DNA from: Deltaproteobacteria bacterium
GTDB lineage: Bacteria; Desulfobacterota; Binatia; UTPRO1
NCBI GenBank assembly: GCA_020852955.1
Contig: JADYZW010000059.1
Location: 78,120 to 142,119, forward strand
Length of the DNA stretch: 64,000 nt
Direction: 5' to 3'
In this document: positions 17,449 through 29,267 of the stretch, in pieces
Layout: each line of letters starts with the position of its first letter
Position numbering within the stretch: the first letter of the stretch is position 1
Program-made: the position numbers and the translations under genes
The notes under the pieces: model-generated
The model's input: only the letters and a program-made list of their open reading frames with translations
The model's database searches: none
Told to the model about the DNA's origin: nothing

Positions 17449-18872
17449 GCCGCGAGCTCCGGCCAGCGGTCGTTCCAGGGCCGCGCTTGCTCGTACGCGT
17501 ACGACGCCTGGAGCACGAGGTCGTCGCGGAAGCGCGGACCGACGATCTGGAGTCCGGCGGGCAGCCCGGCGTCGGTGAAGCCGGCCCGCACGCTCGCCGC
17601 CGGATGGCCGGAAAAGTTGAACGGATAGGTGAACGCGACCGCGCCGAGCGCCGAGCCGATGGGCGCGCCGTCGATCGTCTCCGGGAACGGGCCGGCGGCC
17701 GCGAAGGCCTCGGTCGGCAGCGTCGGCGTCAGCAGGAGCGCACAGCGCTCGAAAAGGCGCGCGAGCACCGCCTGGAGGGCGGCGCGCTTGCGCTGCACCC
17801 GTGCGATGAACGCGGGCGTGACGGCCTTCCCCTGCTGCAACCCTTCGTAGAACGCGCGACCCCACTCGCCGCGATGCGCTTCGACGCTCTCGGCCAGCAG
17901 CCCGTACGTCTCCGCCGCCGAAACGGCCGCCCACTCGGCGCCGAGATCGGGGAACACGTCGTCGACGATCTCGACCTCGTGGCCGAGCGCGCGGAAGACG
18001 TCGATCGCCGCTTCGACCTCGCGCCGGACGTCGCGCTGCACGCGCGCGTAGCCGAGCCCCGGGCTCACCGCGATGCGGAGCCTGGCCGGGAGCTGCTCCA
18101 GGGTGTCGACGTACGACAGGCCCGGGGGCGGCAACGTCTCGGGATCGGACGGGTCGGGACCGGCGACGACGTCGAGGAAGAGCGCCGCGTCGCGCACGGT
18201 GCGCGTGAGCGGCCCGTAGCAGACCGTGTCGATCCACGGGAGCATCGGGCGGTCGGCGATCAGCGGCCCGACCGGCACGCGGCCGAACGACGGCTTCAGG
18301 CCGTACGCGCCGACGTAGCAGGCGGGGATGCGGATCGAGCCGCCGCCGTCGGACGCGGTCACCAGCGGTACCATCCCGGACGCGATCGCCGCCGACGAGC
18401 CCCCGCTCGATCCGCCGGGCGTGCGCTCAAGGTTCCACGGATTGCGCGTGACCCCGAAGAGCAGGTTCTTCGTGAGCCCGGTGTACCCGAACTCCGGCGT
18501 GTTGGTCTTGCCGAGCACGATCGCCCCGGCGGTCCGCAACCGCGCGACCTGCACGGAATCGCGGGTCGGCCGATAGTCCCTGAAGGGGCGCGAGCCGTAG
18601 GTCGTCGGGAGCCCCGTTGCGTCCTCCAGGTCCTTCACCCCGACCGGCAGTCCTGCAAGCGGTCCGAGCCGCTTGCCCGCCACGATCTGCCGCTGGAGCA
18701 CGGCCGCCTCCTCCAGCGCCTCCTCGCGGCGCAAGGCCACGAAGGCATTTAGCGCGGGATTCAGTGCATCGATGCGATCCAGGCACGCCTGCACGAGCGC
18801 CGTCGGCGCCAGCTCGCCGTTGCGCACCGCGTCCGCGAGCTCGAACGCGGATCGAAAGGCCAGATCCTTCAT
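17445..18872 (-). CDS. amidase signature-family hydrolase
   Basis: 475 residues, normal for the amidase signature family. The catalytic Lys lies in VGVKD (about residue 77), the two serines in [12 protein letters not shown] and [11 protein letters not shown], giving the Ser-cisSer-Lys triad. Members hydrolyse diverse amides (including GatA in tRNA amidation). No gatB or gatC is adjacent and the loop [14 protein letters not shown] is not GatA-like, so a catabolic amidase is more likely. Confidence 0.9.
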   Translation of the reverse strand: MKDLAFRSAFELADAVRNGELAPTALVQACLDRIDALNPALNAFVALRREEALEEAAVLQRQIVAGKRLGPLAGLPVGVKDLEDATGLPTTYGSRPFRDYRPTRDSVQVARLRTAGAIVLGKTNTPEFGYTGLTKNLLFGVTRNPWNLERTPGGSSGGSSAAIASGMVPLVTASDGGGSIRIPACYVGAYGLKPSFGRVPVGPLIADRPMLPWIDTVCYGPLTRTVRDAALFLDVVAGPDPSDPETLPPPGLSYVDTLEQLPARLRIAVSPGLGYARVQRDVRREVEAAIDVFRALGHEVEIVDDVFPDLGAEWAAVSAAETYGLLAESVEAHRGEWGRAFYEGLQQGKAVTPAFIARVQRKRAALQAVLARLFERCALLLTPTLPTEAFAAAGPFPETIDGAPIGSALGAVAFTYPFNFSGHPAASVRAGFTDAGLPAGLQIVGPRFRDDLVLQASYAYEQARPWNDRWPELAA

Positions 18873-18920
18873 ATGCGATTTTGCTTGCCCGACGACACGG
18901 GCCGTGTAGAACCTGGCCTC

Positions 18921-18998
18921 ATGGATGGCCTGTTCGTCGCACTCGGCATCGCGGGCGGCGCCATGATCGTCGTGGTCGCGTACCTGATCGCGAAGTAG
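18921..18998 (+). CDS. possible 25-residue single-span membrane microprotein
   Basis: ATG 18921 opens a 25-residue frame ending at TAG 18996-18998. After MDGL almost the whole peptide is a hydrophobic span (including GAMIVVVAYL) ending in AK. It lies between the divergent amidase start and the citrate synthase 3' end. No good ribosome-binding site is visible. Confidence 0.35.
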   Translation: MDGLFVALGIAGGAMIVVVAYLIAK

Positions 18999-19004
18999 CC
19001 TCGC

Positions 19005-20306
<1,302 letters not shown>

Positions 20307-20440
20307 CCTTTCCCTCTTTCTCTTTTGGGGGCGGATTCTAGCTGACCGAGCGCATGCCGCAACGCGACGAAGCGATGGCATCCCGGCCCCGGCCGGCGAT
20401 TTCCTCGCCGCCGCCGCTGAGCCGAGCGACGTCGTGCGGA

Positions 20441-21502
20441 TCAGCGCCGCGCGGACAGCTCGTGGACGGCGTCGATCACGGCGCCGACGTGCGCGAGCGG
20501 CGTCTCGGGGAGAACGCCGTGGCCGAGGTTGAAGACGTGACCCGGACGCCCGCCCGCGCGCTCGAGTATGCGGGCGACGCGGCGGCGGATCTCGTCGACG
20601 GGCGCGAAGAGCGCGACCGGATCGAGGTTCCCCTGCACCGCGACGTCGTACCCGACACGCCGCCACGCGTCGGCGAGATCGACGTGCCAGTCGAGCCCGA
20701 TCACGTCGCCGCCAGCCTCGCGTACGAGCTCGAGCAGCGCCGCAGTGCCGGTGCCGAAGTGGATCGCCGGCGCGCCGGCGTCCGCGAGCGCCGCGAATAC
20801 GGCGCGCATGTGCGGCAGCACGTAGGCCCGATAGTCGTCCGGCCCGAGGCAGCCGACCCAGCTGTCGAACACCTGCACCGCCTGCGCGCCGGCGGCGACC
20901 TGCGCCCGCAGGTACTCGACGATCGCCTCCGAGAGGCGCTCCATGAGCGCGTGCCAGGCACCCGGATCGGTGTACATCAGCGTCTTCGTGTGCCGGTACT
21001 GCCGCGAGCCGCCGCCCTCGATGACGTACGACGCGAGCGTGAAGGGCGCACCCGCGAAGCCGATCAAGGGCGCCCGGCCCGCGAGGCGCTGCCGTACGAG
21101 ACGCACCGTCTCGAGCACGTAGCCGAGCCCGTCGGCGACCGGCACGCGGGCGAGCGCGTCGACGTCGACCCGCGTCCGCACCGGACGATGGATCACCGGT
21201 CCGTCGCCCGCGGCGAACTCGAGCCCGACGCCCATCGGCTCCAACACCAGCAGGATGTCGGCGAAGAGGATCGCGGCGTCGACCGGAAAGCGCTCGATCG
21301 GCATGAGCGTGACCTGCGCCGCGAGCTCGGGCGTCTTGCAGAGCTCGAGGAAGCCGTGCCGGGCGCGCAGCGCCCGGTACTCCGGCATGTAGCGGCCGGC
21401 CTGGCGCATGATCCAGACCGGCGTGCAGTCGGTCGGCTCGCGACGACAGGCGCGGAGGAATCGCGTGGCGGCGGACACCGGCGCGGACAATGCCAGGCCC
21501 AC
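20441..21502 (-). CDS. hemE: uroporphyrinogen decarboxylase
   Basis: 353 residues from GTG 21502; TTG 21490 and GTG 21478 are alternatives. Length matches the E. coli enzyme (354). It converts uroporphyrinogen III to coproporphyrinogen III. Signature MRQAGRYMPEYR near residue 35 supplies the substrate-binding Arg, with AAILFADIL (essential Asp) and GFAGAPFTLASYVIEGG (Tyr). It sits 16 bases after hemD, as a haem biosynthesis pair. Confidence 0.95.
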   Translation of the reverse strand: MGLALSAPVSAATRFLRACRREPTDCTPVWIMRQAGRYMPEYRALRARHGFLELCKTPELAAQVTLMPIERFPVDAAILFADILLVLEPMGVGLEFAAGDGPVIHRPVRTRVDVDALARVPVADGLGYVLETVRLVRQRLAGRAPLIGFAGAPFTLASYVIEGGGSRQYRHTKTLMYTDPGAWHALMERLSEAIVEYLRAQVAAGAQAVQVFDSWVGCLGPDDYRAYVLPHMRAVFAALADAGAPAIHFGTGTAALLELVREAGGDVIGLDWHVDLADAWRRVGYDVAVQGNLDPVALFAPVDEIRRRVARILERAGGRPGHVFNLGHGVLPETPLAHVGAVIDAVHELSARR

Positions 21503-21518
21503 CGAGCGGCGTCGAGGG

Positions 21519-22349
21519 TCAGCGCCGCTTGGCCGCAAGGAGGTCGGGCGCGGCGCGCAGCGTCTCGGTGACGAGCGGCCCCATCTTCGGGCGGCTCGGT
21601 TCGAGGTCGACCGGCAGCCCGACGGCCACGAGCGCCGCACTGCAGACCGGGCCGATCGAGCCGACGACGACGCGGGCGAACCCGGCCCGGAGCGGATCCG
21701 CGATCCCGCGCTCGGCCGCAACCCGCAGGAGGTGCGTCCCCTGCGTCGCGCTGGTGAAGAGCGCGACCTCGGCGTCCGCCGCGGCGAGCCGCGCGATCGC
21801 CTCCGCGAGCGCCCCGAGGTCCTCGGGCAGCGCCCAGCGGTAGACCGGTACCGCGGTCACGAGCGCCCCGCGCTCGCGGAGGCCGGCGAGCAGCTCCGGA
21901 TTCGGCGCCCCGTACTCCTGCACCGCCACGCGCTTGCCCGCGAGCGGCCCCGCCGCGTCGAGCGCCGCGAGAACCTCGCGCCAGGTGCTCGGCGCGGGCG
22001 CCGTGAGCGCCGGCCCGAGGCCGAGCTCGCGGAGCGCCGCGACCGCCTTCGGTCCGCGCGCCACGAGCATCGTGCGATCGAGCAGCGCCGCCGCCCGCGC
22101 GCGCGTCAGCGCCGGCGCCATGGCGTCGACGAGAGCGCGCGTCCCGACACCCGTCAGCAGCACGACGACGTCGACCGCTCCCGCGGCGAGCGCGCCCGCG
22201 AACGCGCGCACCTGCGGCTGCTCCCCGAGCGGCATCTCGCGCATCGCGGGAGCGACGAACGGCTCGGCCCCCTGCTTCCGGACGAGCGCCGCGATCTCCG
22301 CCGCCCGGCGGCTCTCGAAGGCGACTACCCGAAGCGGAGCGTCCGCCAT
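21519..22349 (-). CDS. hemD: uroporphyrinogen-III synthase
   Basis: 276 residues. The family is poorly conserved; support comes from the two-domain pattern (ESRRAAEIAALVRKQGAEP, VVLLTGVGTRAL in the first half; VPVYRW, VALFTSATQGTHLL and VVVGSIGPVCSAAL in the second) and position before hemE. It cyclises hydroxymethylbilane to uroporphyrinogen III with D-ring inversion. hemC is not in this window. Confidence 0.9.
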   Translation of the reverse strand: MADAPLRVVAFESRRAAEIAALVRKQGAEPFVAPAMREMPLGEQPQVRAFAGALAAGAVDVVVLLTGVGTRALVDAMAPALTRARAAALLDRTMLVARGPKAVAALRELGLGPALTAPAPSTWREVLAALDAAGPLAGKRVAVQEYGAPNPELLAGLRERGALVTAVPVYRWALPEDLGALAEAIARLAAADAEVALFTSATQGTHLLRVAAERGIADPLRAGFARVVVGSIGPVCSAALVAVGLPVDLEPSRPKMGPLVTETLRAAPDLLAAKRR

Positions 22350-22382
22350 GCGCGCCCGGCTCGCGCGCGGCCCCGGCGGGCC

Positions 22383-22847
22383 CTAGCGGACCTCGAGGAG
22401 CTCGACCTCGAAGGTGAGCGTCGCGTTCGGCGGGATCACGCCGCCCGCGCCGCGCGCCCCGTAGCCGAGATCCGGCGGGATGACGAGCTTGCGCACGCCG
22501 CCGACCTTCATCGTAGCGACGCCCTCGTCCCAGCCCTTGATGACCTGCCCGCGACCGACGGCGAAGGTGAACGGCTGGCCGCGATCCTTCGAGCTGTCGA
22601 ACTTCTTCCCGTCGACGAGCCAGCCGGTGTAGTGCACGACCGCCGTCTGGCCCTTCTGCGGAGACGCGCCGGCGCCGCGCTCGAGGTCCACGTACTGGAG
22701 CCCGCTCGGCGTCGTTTCCAGGTTCTCGACCATCGTGCCCGCCTTTTCTGCGGGAGCGCCGGCGTCGCGGCCGGCCTCCTGCGACCGCTCGCATCCGACC
22801 GCGAGCGCCGCGACCAACGCGAGGGAAAGTGCGATCCGGTTCTTCAT
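22383..22847 (-). CDS. FKBP-type peptidyl-prolyl isomerase lipoprotein
   Basis: 154 residues from ATG 22847. A lipobox (ALAVGC, Cys19) precedes a short linker and one FKBP domain: [32 protein letters not shown] and [11 protein letters not shown], with aromatic and acidic residues of the active pocket present. It is a periplasmic protein-folding factor tethered to a membrane. It precedes hemD by 33 bases and may be the first gene of an FKBP-hemD-hemE unit. Confidence 0.93.
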   Translation of the reverse strand: MKNRIALSLALVAALAVGCERSQEAGRDAGAPAEKAGTMVENLETTPSGLQYVDLERGAGASPQKGQTAVVHYTGWLVDGKKFDSSKDRGQPFTFAVGRGQVIKGWDEGVATMKVGGVRKLVIPPDLGYGARGAGGVIPPNATLTFEVELLEVR

Positions 22848-22904
22848 GGCGCGGCGCACGCTACCGGCGCCGTCGGAGTCGGTCAACCGCGAGGCGCGTA
22901 CGCG

Positions 22905-23588
22905 TCACGGCGGATCGTCCACGGCGCGACCCGATCCGGGCAGAGACGGTCCGGACGCCCGCCAGGCGGCCCACCGCAGCGCCGCCGCGACGACCAGGAC
23001 CGCCACGAGCGCCCAATACCCGAGGAACGGATGCGCGGTCTCCTTGCGTCCGACGCTGTCGACGAGACAGAGGAGGAAGACCGCCCACACCACCCAGACG
23101 CCGACGCGATGGAGGCGCCGCCAGTGCACGTCGGCGAGGCGCCGCCGGACCGCGACGAGCGACGTCACGGTCATGCACGCCACCAGGACGAGCCCCGGCA
23201 CGCCGATCAGGAAGTCCGTGGCGGTCACCATCGGCGGCCGCTCGGGCGCGTAGAGCGCGTAGAGCCGCAGGATGCAGCCGACGTGCACCGTCATGGTGGC
23301 CCCGAACGCGACGCCGAACGCGCGCCGCCGACGCAGCAGCCATCGGCTCCACGATGCCGGACGAAGCCGCGCGAGCGGCGCCGCCGTGAACGCGAGCGCG
23401 AAGTAGACGAACGACACGCGCGCGGTCGCACGCAGCGCGAGGCGGGTCGCCTCGCGATCGGCCTCGCCCGCGGCCAGCATGCCCGCAGCGACCGCCAGGC
23501 CGAGCAGGGTGGCGCCGACGATCAGCGCGATCTCTCCCCGATCGGCGTGCATCGCGGGCGGGAGCGGGGCGGGATTCGCGTCGGTCAC
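22905..23588 (-). CDS. MsrQ-like ferric-reductase-type haem membrane protein
   Basis: 227 residues from GTG 23588, 29 bases after the upstream nuclease gene. About six hydrophobic spans. Haem-ligand candidates occur in TMTVHVGCILRL and in DVHWRRLHRVGVWVVW, the same W-x-R-x-H pattern seen in MsrQ and ferric-reductase-like transmembrane proteins. MsrQ feeds electrons to periplasmic MsrP, but no msrP is here, so the electron acceptor is unknown. Confidence 0.7.
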   Translation of the reverse strand: MTDANPAPLPPAMHADRGEIALIVGATLLGLAVAAGMLAAGEADREATRLALRATARVSFVYFALAFTAAPLARLRPASWSRWLLRRRRAFGVAFGATMTVHVGCILRLYALYAPERPPMVTATDFLIGVPGLVLVACMTVTSLVAVRRRLADVHWRRLHRVGVWVVWAVFLLCLVDSVGRKETAHPFLGYWALVAVLVVAAALRWAAWRASGPSLPGSGRAVDDPP

Positions 23589-23617
23589 GTCGCATCGGCT
23601 CCGCGGGTCGCGGCGCG

Positions 23618-25108
23618 TCAAGGAGACCGCGGCGGATCGTCGCGCAGCCCCGCGTGCGCACCGAGCACGCGATGCAGCTCGACCATCGCCCATGTATCGC
23701 GGGCGCAGTACGCGAGCAACTGCGTTCGCAGCTCGGCGCGTCGTGCGGGGTCGAGCGCCGGATCGACGAGCGCGGCATGCGCGCGCGACGCCGAGAGTCC
23801 GTCGCGGATCGCGAGGTCGTCGTAGCCGAGGCCCGGCACGAACGCCGGCAAGACGCGCTTGATGGAGAAGGAGCCCCGGAGCGCGGGGTGGGCGCAGTGA
23901 TCGCGCACGAGCGGGAGCAGGTCGACGATGCGCTCGCGCCGCTCGAGCAGGGCGACGCCGAGATCCGGCAGCGCCCCGGCGAGCGCGCTCAGGACATCGC
24001 CCTCGAAGCGCGAGTAGACGACGAGCGCGGCCGCGTCGGCGGTCGCCGCGAGCAGGCTCTCCGCGAACGCGCGCCGCGGATCGTCGTTGGCGTCATGGAG
24101 GAACTCGCGATGCGTGACCGCGCCGTCGATCGCGAGGACGTGGTCCGACCACTGGAACGGCACCTGCTCGAAAGGACGCGTCCCCGGGTAGACGGGTAGC
24201 GCGGACGCGAAGGTCTCGAAATCCACGAAGTGCGCCGGCCGCGGAATCGCCGCGAGCTTGTCGACGAGCGCGGGCTCGCGTACGGGACCGCCGCGCCGCG
24301 CCGCCCGGCACGCGCGCGCCTGCATCGGCGTCAGGCCCGGGAAGTCGGCGGGAACGCTGCGGAGGTCGTCGATGCCGCGCCGGACGAAGACGCCGAGCTG
24401 TTCGCCCGTGAGACGCGGCAGATCGGTCACGGGATGGGCGGGCCCGCCGGCATGACAGTGCCCGAAGAAGGGGCAGCGATCGGGAACGAGGCAGTGCGCG
24501 CCGATCGCCACGGCCGGCGGCTCGCCCGCGGCGAGGACGTCCCGCATCGGCTCGAGGCGATCGCGAACCGTCGCCGCCAGCGATTCGACCGCGGCGGTGA
24601 GGTCGACGCGGACGAAGAGGCGCTCGAGATCGAACGCGCCTCCCGGATGGACATACGTGCGGTCGAGGAGGAGGAGCCCGGCGCGGGTGACGGCGAGCCC
24701 CGCGGCCCGCAGAACGGCGACCTGGTACGCCAGGTCCGTCGCGTGCTGGTCACGGACCCGGAGCGCGGACTTCACTTCCAGCACCTCGAAGCCGTCGGCC
24801 GCCCGCACGAGCACGTCGGGCCGCGCGCGCGCGCCCCCCTCCTCGAAGGCGGCCTCGAAGAGCGTGTCGATCGCGGGATCGGCGAGCGCCGCGCGCGTCG
24901 CAGCGACCGCCCCGTCCCAGGTCTCGCCCGCGATCAGCCTGCCGCGCGGGAAGCGTTCCCGGGCGGCGACACCGACCTCGATCCCCGCCGCGGCGAGCGC
25001 CTCGCGCCCCGCCTGCCCGGCATCTCGCAGCTCGGGCGCGACGTGCTCGAGATGGAGGCGCTTGGCGCACTGGAGCCCGGCGACGAAGAGTCGTTTCGAA
25101 AGCGTCAC
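23618..25108 (-). CDS. Cas4/RecB-like nuclease fused to a DUF2779 DEDD-type domain
   Basis: 496 residues from GTG 25108. The N-terminal half resembles Cas4/RecB-family PD-(D/E)XK nucleases: LQCAKRLHLE at the start, RPDVLV then EVLEVKSA (D...ExK), and a late CLVPDRCPFFGHC. The early Cys plus these three could hold an Fe-S cluster. The C-terminal half matches DUF2779: HFVDFETFA (DxE, exonuclease motif I-like) and a final YCARDTWAMVELHR carrying another acid. So two nuclease-type active sites are seen in one protein. No CRISPR genes are nearby; function unknown, possibly DNA repair or defence. Confidence 0.8.
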   Translation of the reverse strand: MTLSKRLFVAGLQCAKRLHLEHVAPELRDAGQAGREALAAAGIEVGVAARERFPRGRLIAGETWDGAVAATRAALADPAIDTLFEAAFEEGGARARPDVLVRAADGFEVLEVKSALRVRDQHATDLAYQVAVLRAAGLAVTRAGLLLLDRTYVHPGGAFDLERLFVRVDLTAAVESLAATVRDRLEPMRDVLAAGEPPAVAIGAHCLVPDRCPFFGHCHAGGPAHPVTDLPRLTGEQLGVFVRRGIDDLRSVPADFPGLTPMQARACRAARRGGPVREPALVDKLAAIPRPAHFVDFETFASALPVYPGTRPFEQVPFQWSDHVLAIDGAVTHREFLHDANDDPRRAFAESLLAATADAAALVVYSRFEGDVLSALAGALPDLGVALLERRERIVDLLPLVRDHCAHPALRGSFSIKRVLPAFVPGLGYDDLAIRDGLSASRAHAALVDPALDPARRAELRTQLLAYCARDTWAMVELHRVLGAHAGLRDDPPRSP

Positions 25109-25214
25109 GCGCGTTGCGCCATCGCGCGCGGGCAGCGCGCCGTCAAGCCCGTCGCCGTCCCTGCCGCAACGCGGCATCGAAATTCTCCGAGACATCTCCA
25201 AAATCCTGTGCTAT

Positions 25215-25228
25215 GCGGCAGCTGCCGC
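25215..25228. repeat. 14-bp perfect palindrome in a divergent intergenic region
   Basis: GCGGCAGCTGCCGC is a perfect palindrome between the divergent nuclease and acyltransferase genes, immediately after a TGcTATGCG extended -10-like sequence. Candidate operator. Confidence 0.35.
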
Positions 25229-25296
25229 GTACGCCGGAGCGTGCGAGACCGGATTCGGCGGGGTCGTCGTGAGGGGTGCCGTGGAGGAGTGGCGGA

Positions 25297-26118
25297 ATGG
25301 GAGAGGCGGAAAAGAACGGCGTTCGTAGATCGCGGATGCCGCCGCGAAGCGGCGTCGACCCCTTCGGCTTCGATCCGATCGCGCGCGCGCGCGCCAAGCC
25401 CTTCTTTCGCTTCCTCTACAAGTACTACTGGCGCGTCGAGGTCGAGGGGCTCGAGCACCTCCCGACCGACGGACCGGTGCTGCTCGCCGCGAACCACTCG
25501 GGAGCGCTCCCGTTCGACGCCGCGATGATCTCGCTCGCCGTCGAGGACGAGCATCCAGCCCATCGCGTCGTCCGCATGTTGTACGCGAAGTTCGTGACCG
25601 ACCTCCCCGGGATTGGCACGCTCTTCAGCCGCCTCGGCGGCGTCGAAGCCTCGACCGTGAACGGCGCGACGCTGCTCAAACGCGGCGAGGCGGTCGGCAT
25701 CTTCCCCGAAGGCGAGGAGGCGCTCGGCAAGCCGTACCATCAGGCGTATTGCCTCCGTCCCTTCCGCACCGGCGTCGCGCACCTGAGCGCGCGCCATCAA
25801 GCGCCGGTCGTGCCCGTCGCGGTGATCGGCGCGGAGGAGACGACGCGCTCGCTCTTCCGCATCCCGCAGCTGCCGCGCATGTTCCGCGTCCCCTTCATCC
25901 CGGTGCCGAGCCTCCTCTACCTGCTCGGGCCGCTCGGCTACCTGCCGCTCCCCACGAAGTGGCGCATCCGCTTCGGCCCGCCGCTCATGCCCGTCCGTCC
26001 GTACCCGCGCACCCCGCGCGAGCAATTCCTCCACGAACGCGCCGAGTACGTCCGCGCGGAGGTCCAGCGCCTGCTCGACGCGGAACGCCTGCGCCGCAGC
26101 ACCGTCATCTTCGGCTAG
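25297..26118 (+). CDS. lysophospholipid acyltransferase-family protein
   Basis: 273 residues from ATG 25297 (GGAGG upstream). PlsC-like/LPLAT fold: AANHSGALPFDAAM is the variant of the H...D catalytic motif found in the MGAT/DGAT-like branch, followed by LGGVEAST, the acyl-acceptor motif IFPEGEEALGK, and VPVAVIGAEE. It probably transfers an acyl chain to a glycerolipid at the inner membrane. It is paralogous to the gene at 29268-30338 and converges with uppP. Confidence 0.87.
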   Translation: MGEAEKNGVRRSRMPPRSGVDPFGFDPIARARAKPFFRFLYKYYWRVEVEGLEHLPTDGPVLLAANHSGALPFDAAMISLAVEDEHPAHRVVRMLYAKFVTDLPGIGTLFSRLGGVEASTVNGATLLKRGEAVGIFPEGEEALGKPYHQAYCLRPFRTGVAHLSARHQAPVVPVAVIGAEETTRSLFRIPQLPRMFRVPFIPVPSLLYLLGPLGYLPLPTKWRIRFGPPLMPVRPYPRTPREQFLHERAEYVRAEVQRLLDAERLRRSTVIFG

Positions 26119-26129
26119 CGGCTCGCCCT

Positions 26130-26930
26130 TCAGCCGCCTGCCAGCGCGACGATCAGCGCCGCGAGCGCGAGGCGATACCAACCGAAGACCCGGAGGTCGT
26201 GCTCGCGCACGTAGCGGAGCAGGACGGCGATCGCCGCGAGGGACACGGCAAACGAGGTCGCGAGACCGACCGCGAAGGTCGGTACGTCGGCTGCCGCCAG
26301 CACGTGGCGCGACTCCCAGAGCGCGAAGAGCGACGCGGCGCCGAGGGTCGGAATCGCGAGGAAGAACGAGAACTCGAGCGCGGCCGGGCGGGCGAGACCC
26401 GCGAGCAGGGCGCCGATGATCGTGGCGCCCGAGCGCGACACGCCCGGCCAAAGCGAGGCGGCCTGGGCGCAGCCGACGAGGAGCGCCTGCCCCCACGTGA
26501 CGTCGTCGATGCGCGTCGTGCGGCCGGGCGGACGCCCCGGACCATCGACGGCGAGCAGCACGATCCCGCCGGCGGCGAGCCCGACGGCGACCGGCAGCGG
26601 CCCGAAGAGCGCCCGCACGATCCAGTCGTGGAGGAGGAGGCCGACGACCGCCGCCGGCGCGAACGCAACGAGCAGCTTCCCGAGGAAGGCCCGCGCCTCC
26701 GCATCCCGCCACACGTCCCGCACGAGGACGCCGATGCGCCCGCGGTAGAACCACCCGACGGCCAGCACCGCGCCGAGCTGGATGAAGATCTCGAAGGCGG
26801 CCGCCTTCTCGCCCGGAAAGGCCAGCCAGGTTCCGGCGAGGATCAGGTGCCCGGTCGACGAGACCGGCACGAACTCCGTCACCCCCTCCACGACCCCGAG
26901 CGCCACCGCGATCCAGAAGAGCGTTCCCAC
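26130..26930 (-). CDS. uppP: undecaprenyl-diphosphatase
   Basis: 266 residues from GTG 26930, which has GGAAGGG 7 bases upstream; GTG 26936 and 26966 are in-frame alternatives. It is an integral membrane enzyme recycling undecaprenyl pyrophosphate to the monophosphate used by MraY and by GT39 enzymes. Catalytic motifs LGVVEGVTEFVPVSSTGH near the N-terminus and WPGVSRSGAT mid-protein are intact. The order and number of hydrophobic segments fit the family (E. coli 273 residues). It confers bacitracin tolerance in many bacteria. Confidence 0.95.
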   Translation of the reverse strand: MGTLFWIAVALGVVEGVTEFVPVSSTGHLILAGTWLAFPGEKAAAFEIFIQLGAVLAVGWFYRGRIGVLVRDVWRDAEARAFLGKLLVAFAPAAVVGLLLHDWIVRALFGPLPVAVGLAAGGIVLLAVDGPGRPPGRTTRIDDVTWGQALLVGCAQAASLWPGVSRSGATIIGALLAGLARPAALEFSFFLAIPTLGAASLFALWESRHVLAAADVPTFAVGLATSFAVSLAAIAVLLRYVREHDLRVFGWYRLALAALIVALAGG

Positions 26931-27124
26931 GCTCACCCCCTTCCCCGCACCGGCCGTCGATAGCACATGGCATCCGGCTCGTAGAGAGGCCGCCGCCGCG
27001 ACGCCCGGGGCCCCGCGCGCCCTTCGCTGCCCGATCTCTGGTCACTGCCCGCGCGCCAAGCACGCGCGAGCCGCGACCGTCACGGCGTTTCCGATGTCTG
27101 ACCGCGCACCTCGCCGCCGCCGAT

Positions 27125-27141
27125 TTGGCACCCGCCTTGCT
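27125..27141 (+). promoter_or_regulatory. sigma-54 (-24/-12) promoter
   Basis: TTGGCAC at 27125-27131, a 5-base spacer CCGCC and TTGCT at 27137-27141. This matches the consensus YTGGCAC-N5-TTGCW exactly. It lies 57 bases before the porin ATG and so should drive the porin-PII-receiver unit. Confidence 0.85.
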
Positions 27142-27198
27142 TCCCGGACCTCGTCTCACGGCGCGCGTCGCCGCGCACGGCCATCCGAGGAGGGCACG

Positions 27199-28832
<1,634 letters not shown>

Positions 28833-28869
28833 GGGCTCGCCGGGCGAGCGGCGCGCGAAAGGACCTGGC

Positions 28870-29253
28870 ATGATCGTGGTCGCCGAGGACGACGAGGGCA
28901 CCCGGACGGTGCTCGCCAGCGCGCTCGTCCGCGCCGGATACGACGTCGCGCCGATCACCGACGGGCAACTCGTCCTCTCCACGGTCGCGCGCGGGAACGT
29001 CGGCCTCGTGATCCTGGACCTCCGGATGCCCGGCATGAACGGCTGGGAGGTCCTGCGGCGGCTCAAGGACTCGCGACTCGGGGGATCGCCGCCGAGGACG
29101 CTCCCCCCGGTGATCGTCGTCTCGGCGCAGAGCGACTCCGAGACCCAACGCTTCGCGACGCGGCTCGGCGCCGCCGCCTTCCTCGCCAAGCCGATCGACC
29201 TGCGCGACCTCGAATACACGGTGCGGCGCGTACTGCGGCGATCCGACTCCTGA
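28870..29253 (+). CDS. stand-alone response-regulator receiver protein
   Basis: 127 residues from ATG 28870 (AAAGGA upstream). Acids at Glu6/Asp7/Asp8, phospho-acceptor Asp50 (VILDLRMPGMNGW), Ser in VVSAQSD replacing the usual Thr, and Lys in LAKPID. Only a REC domain is present. It lies 37 bases after the PII gene and is the last gene of the sigma-54-promoted unit, so it may link nitrogen state to a phosphorelay. Confidence 0.88.
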   Translation: MIVVAEDDEGTRTVLASALVRAGYDVAPITDGQLVLSTVARGNVGLVILDLRMPGMNGWEVLRRLKDSRLGGSPPRTLPPVIVVSAQSDSETQRFATRLGAAAFLAKPIDLRDLEYTVRRVLRRSDS

Positions 29254-29267
29254 GGCGCTCGCTGTCC

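Noticed and set aside
26967..27124. NtrC-type enhancer upstream of the sigma-54 promoter
   Set aside because: Only weak GCGCG inverted arms were found; nothing resembles TGCACC-N5-GGTGCA.
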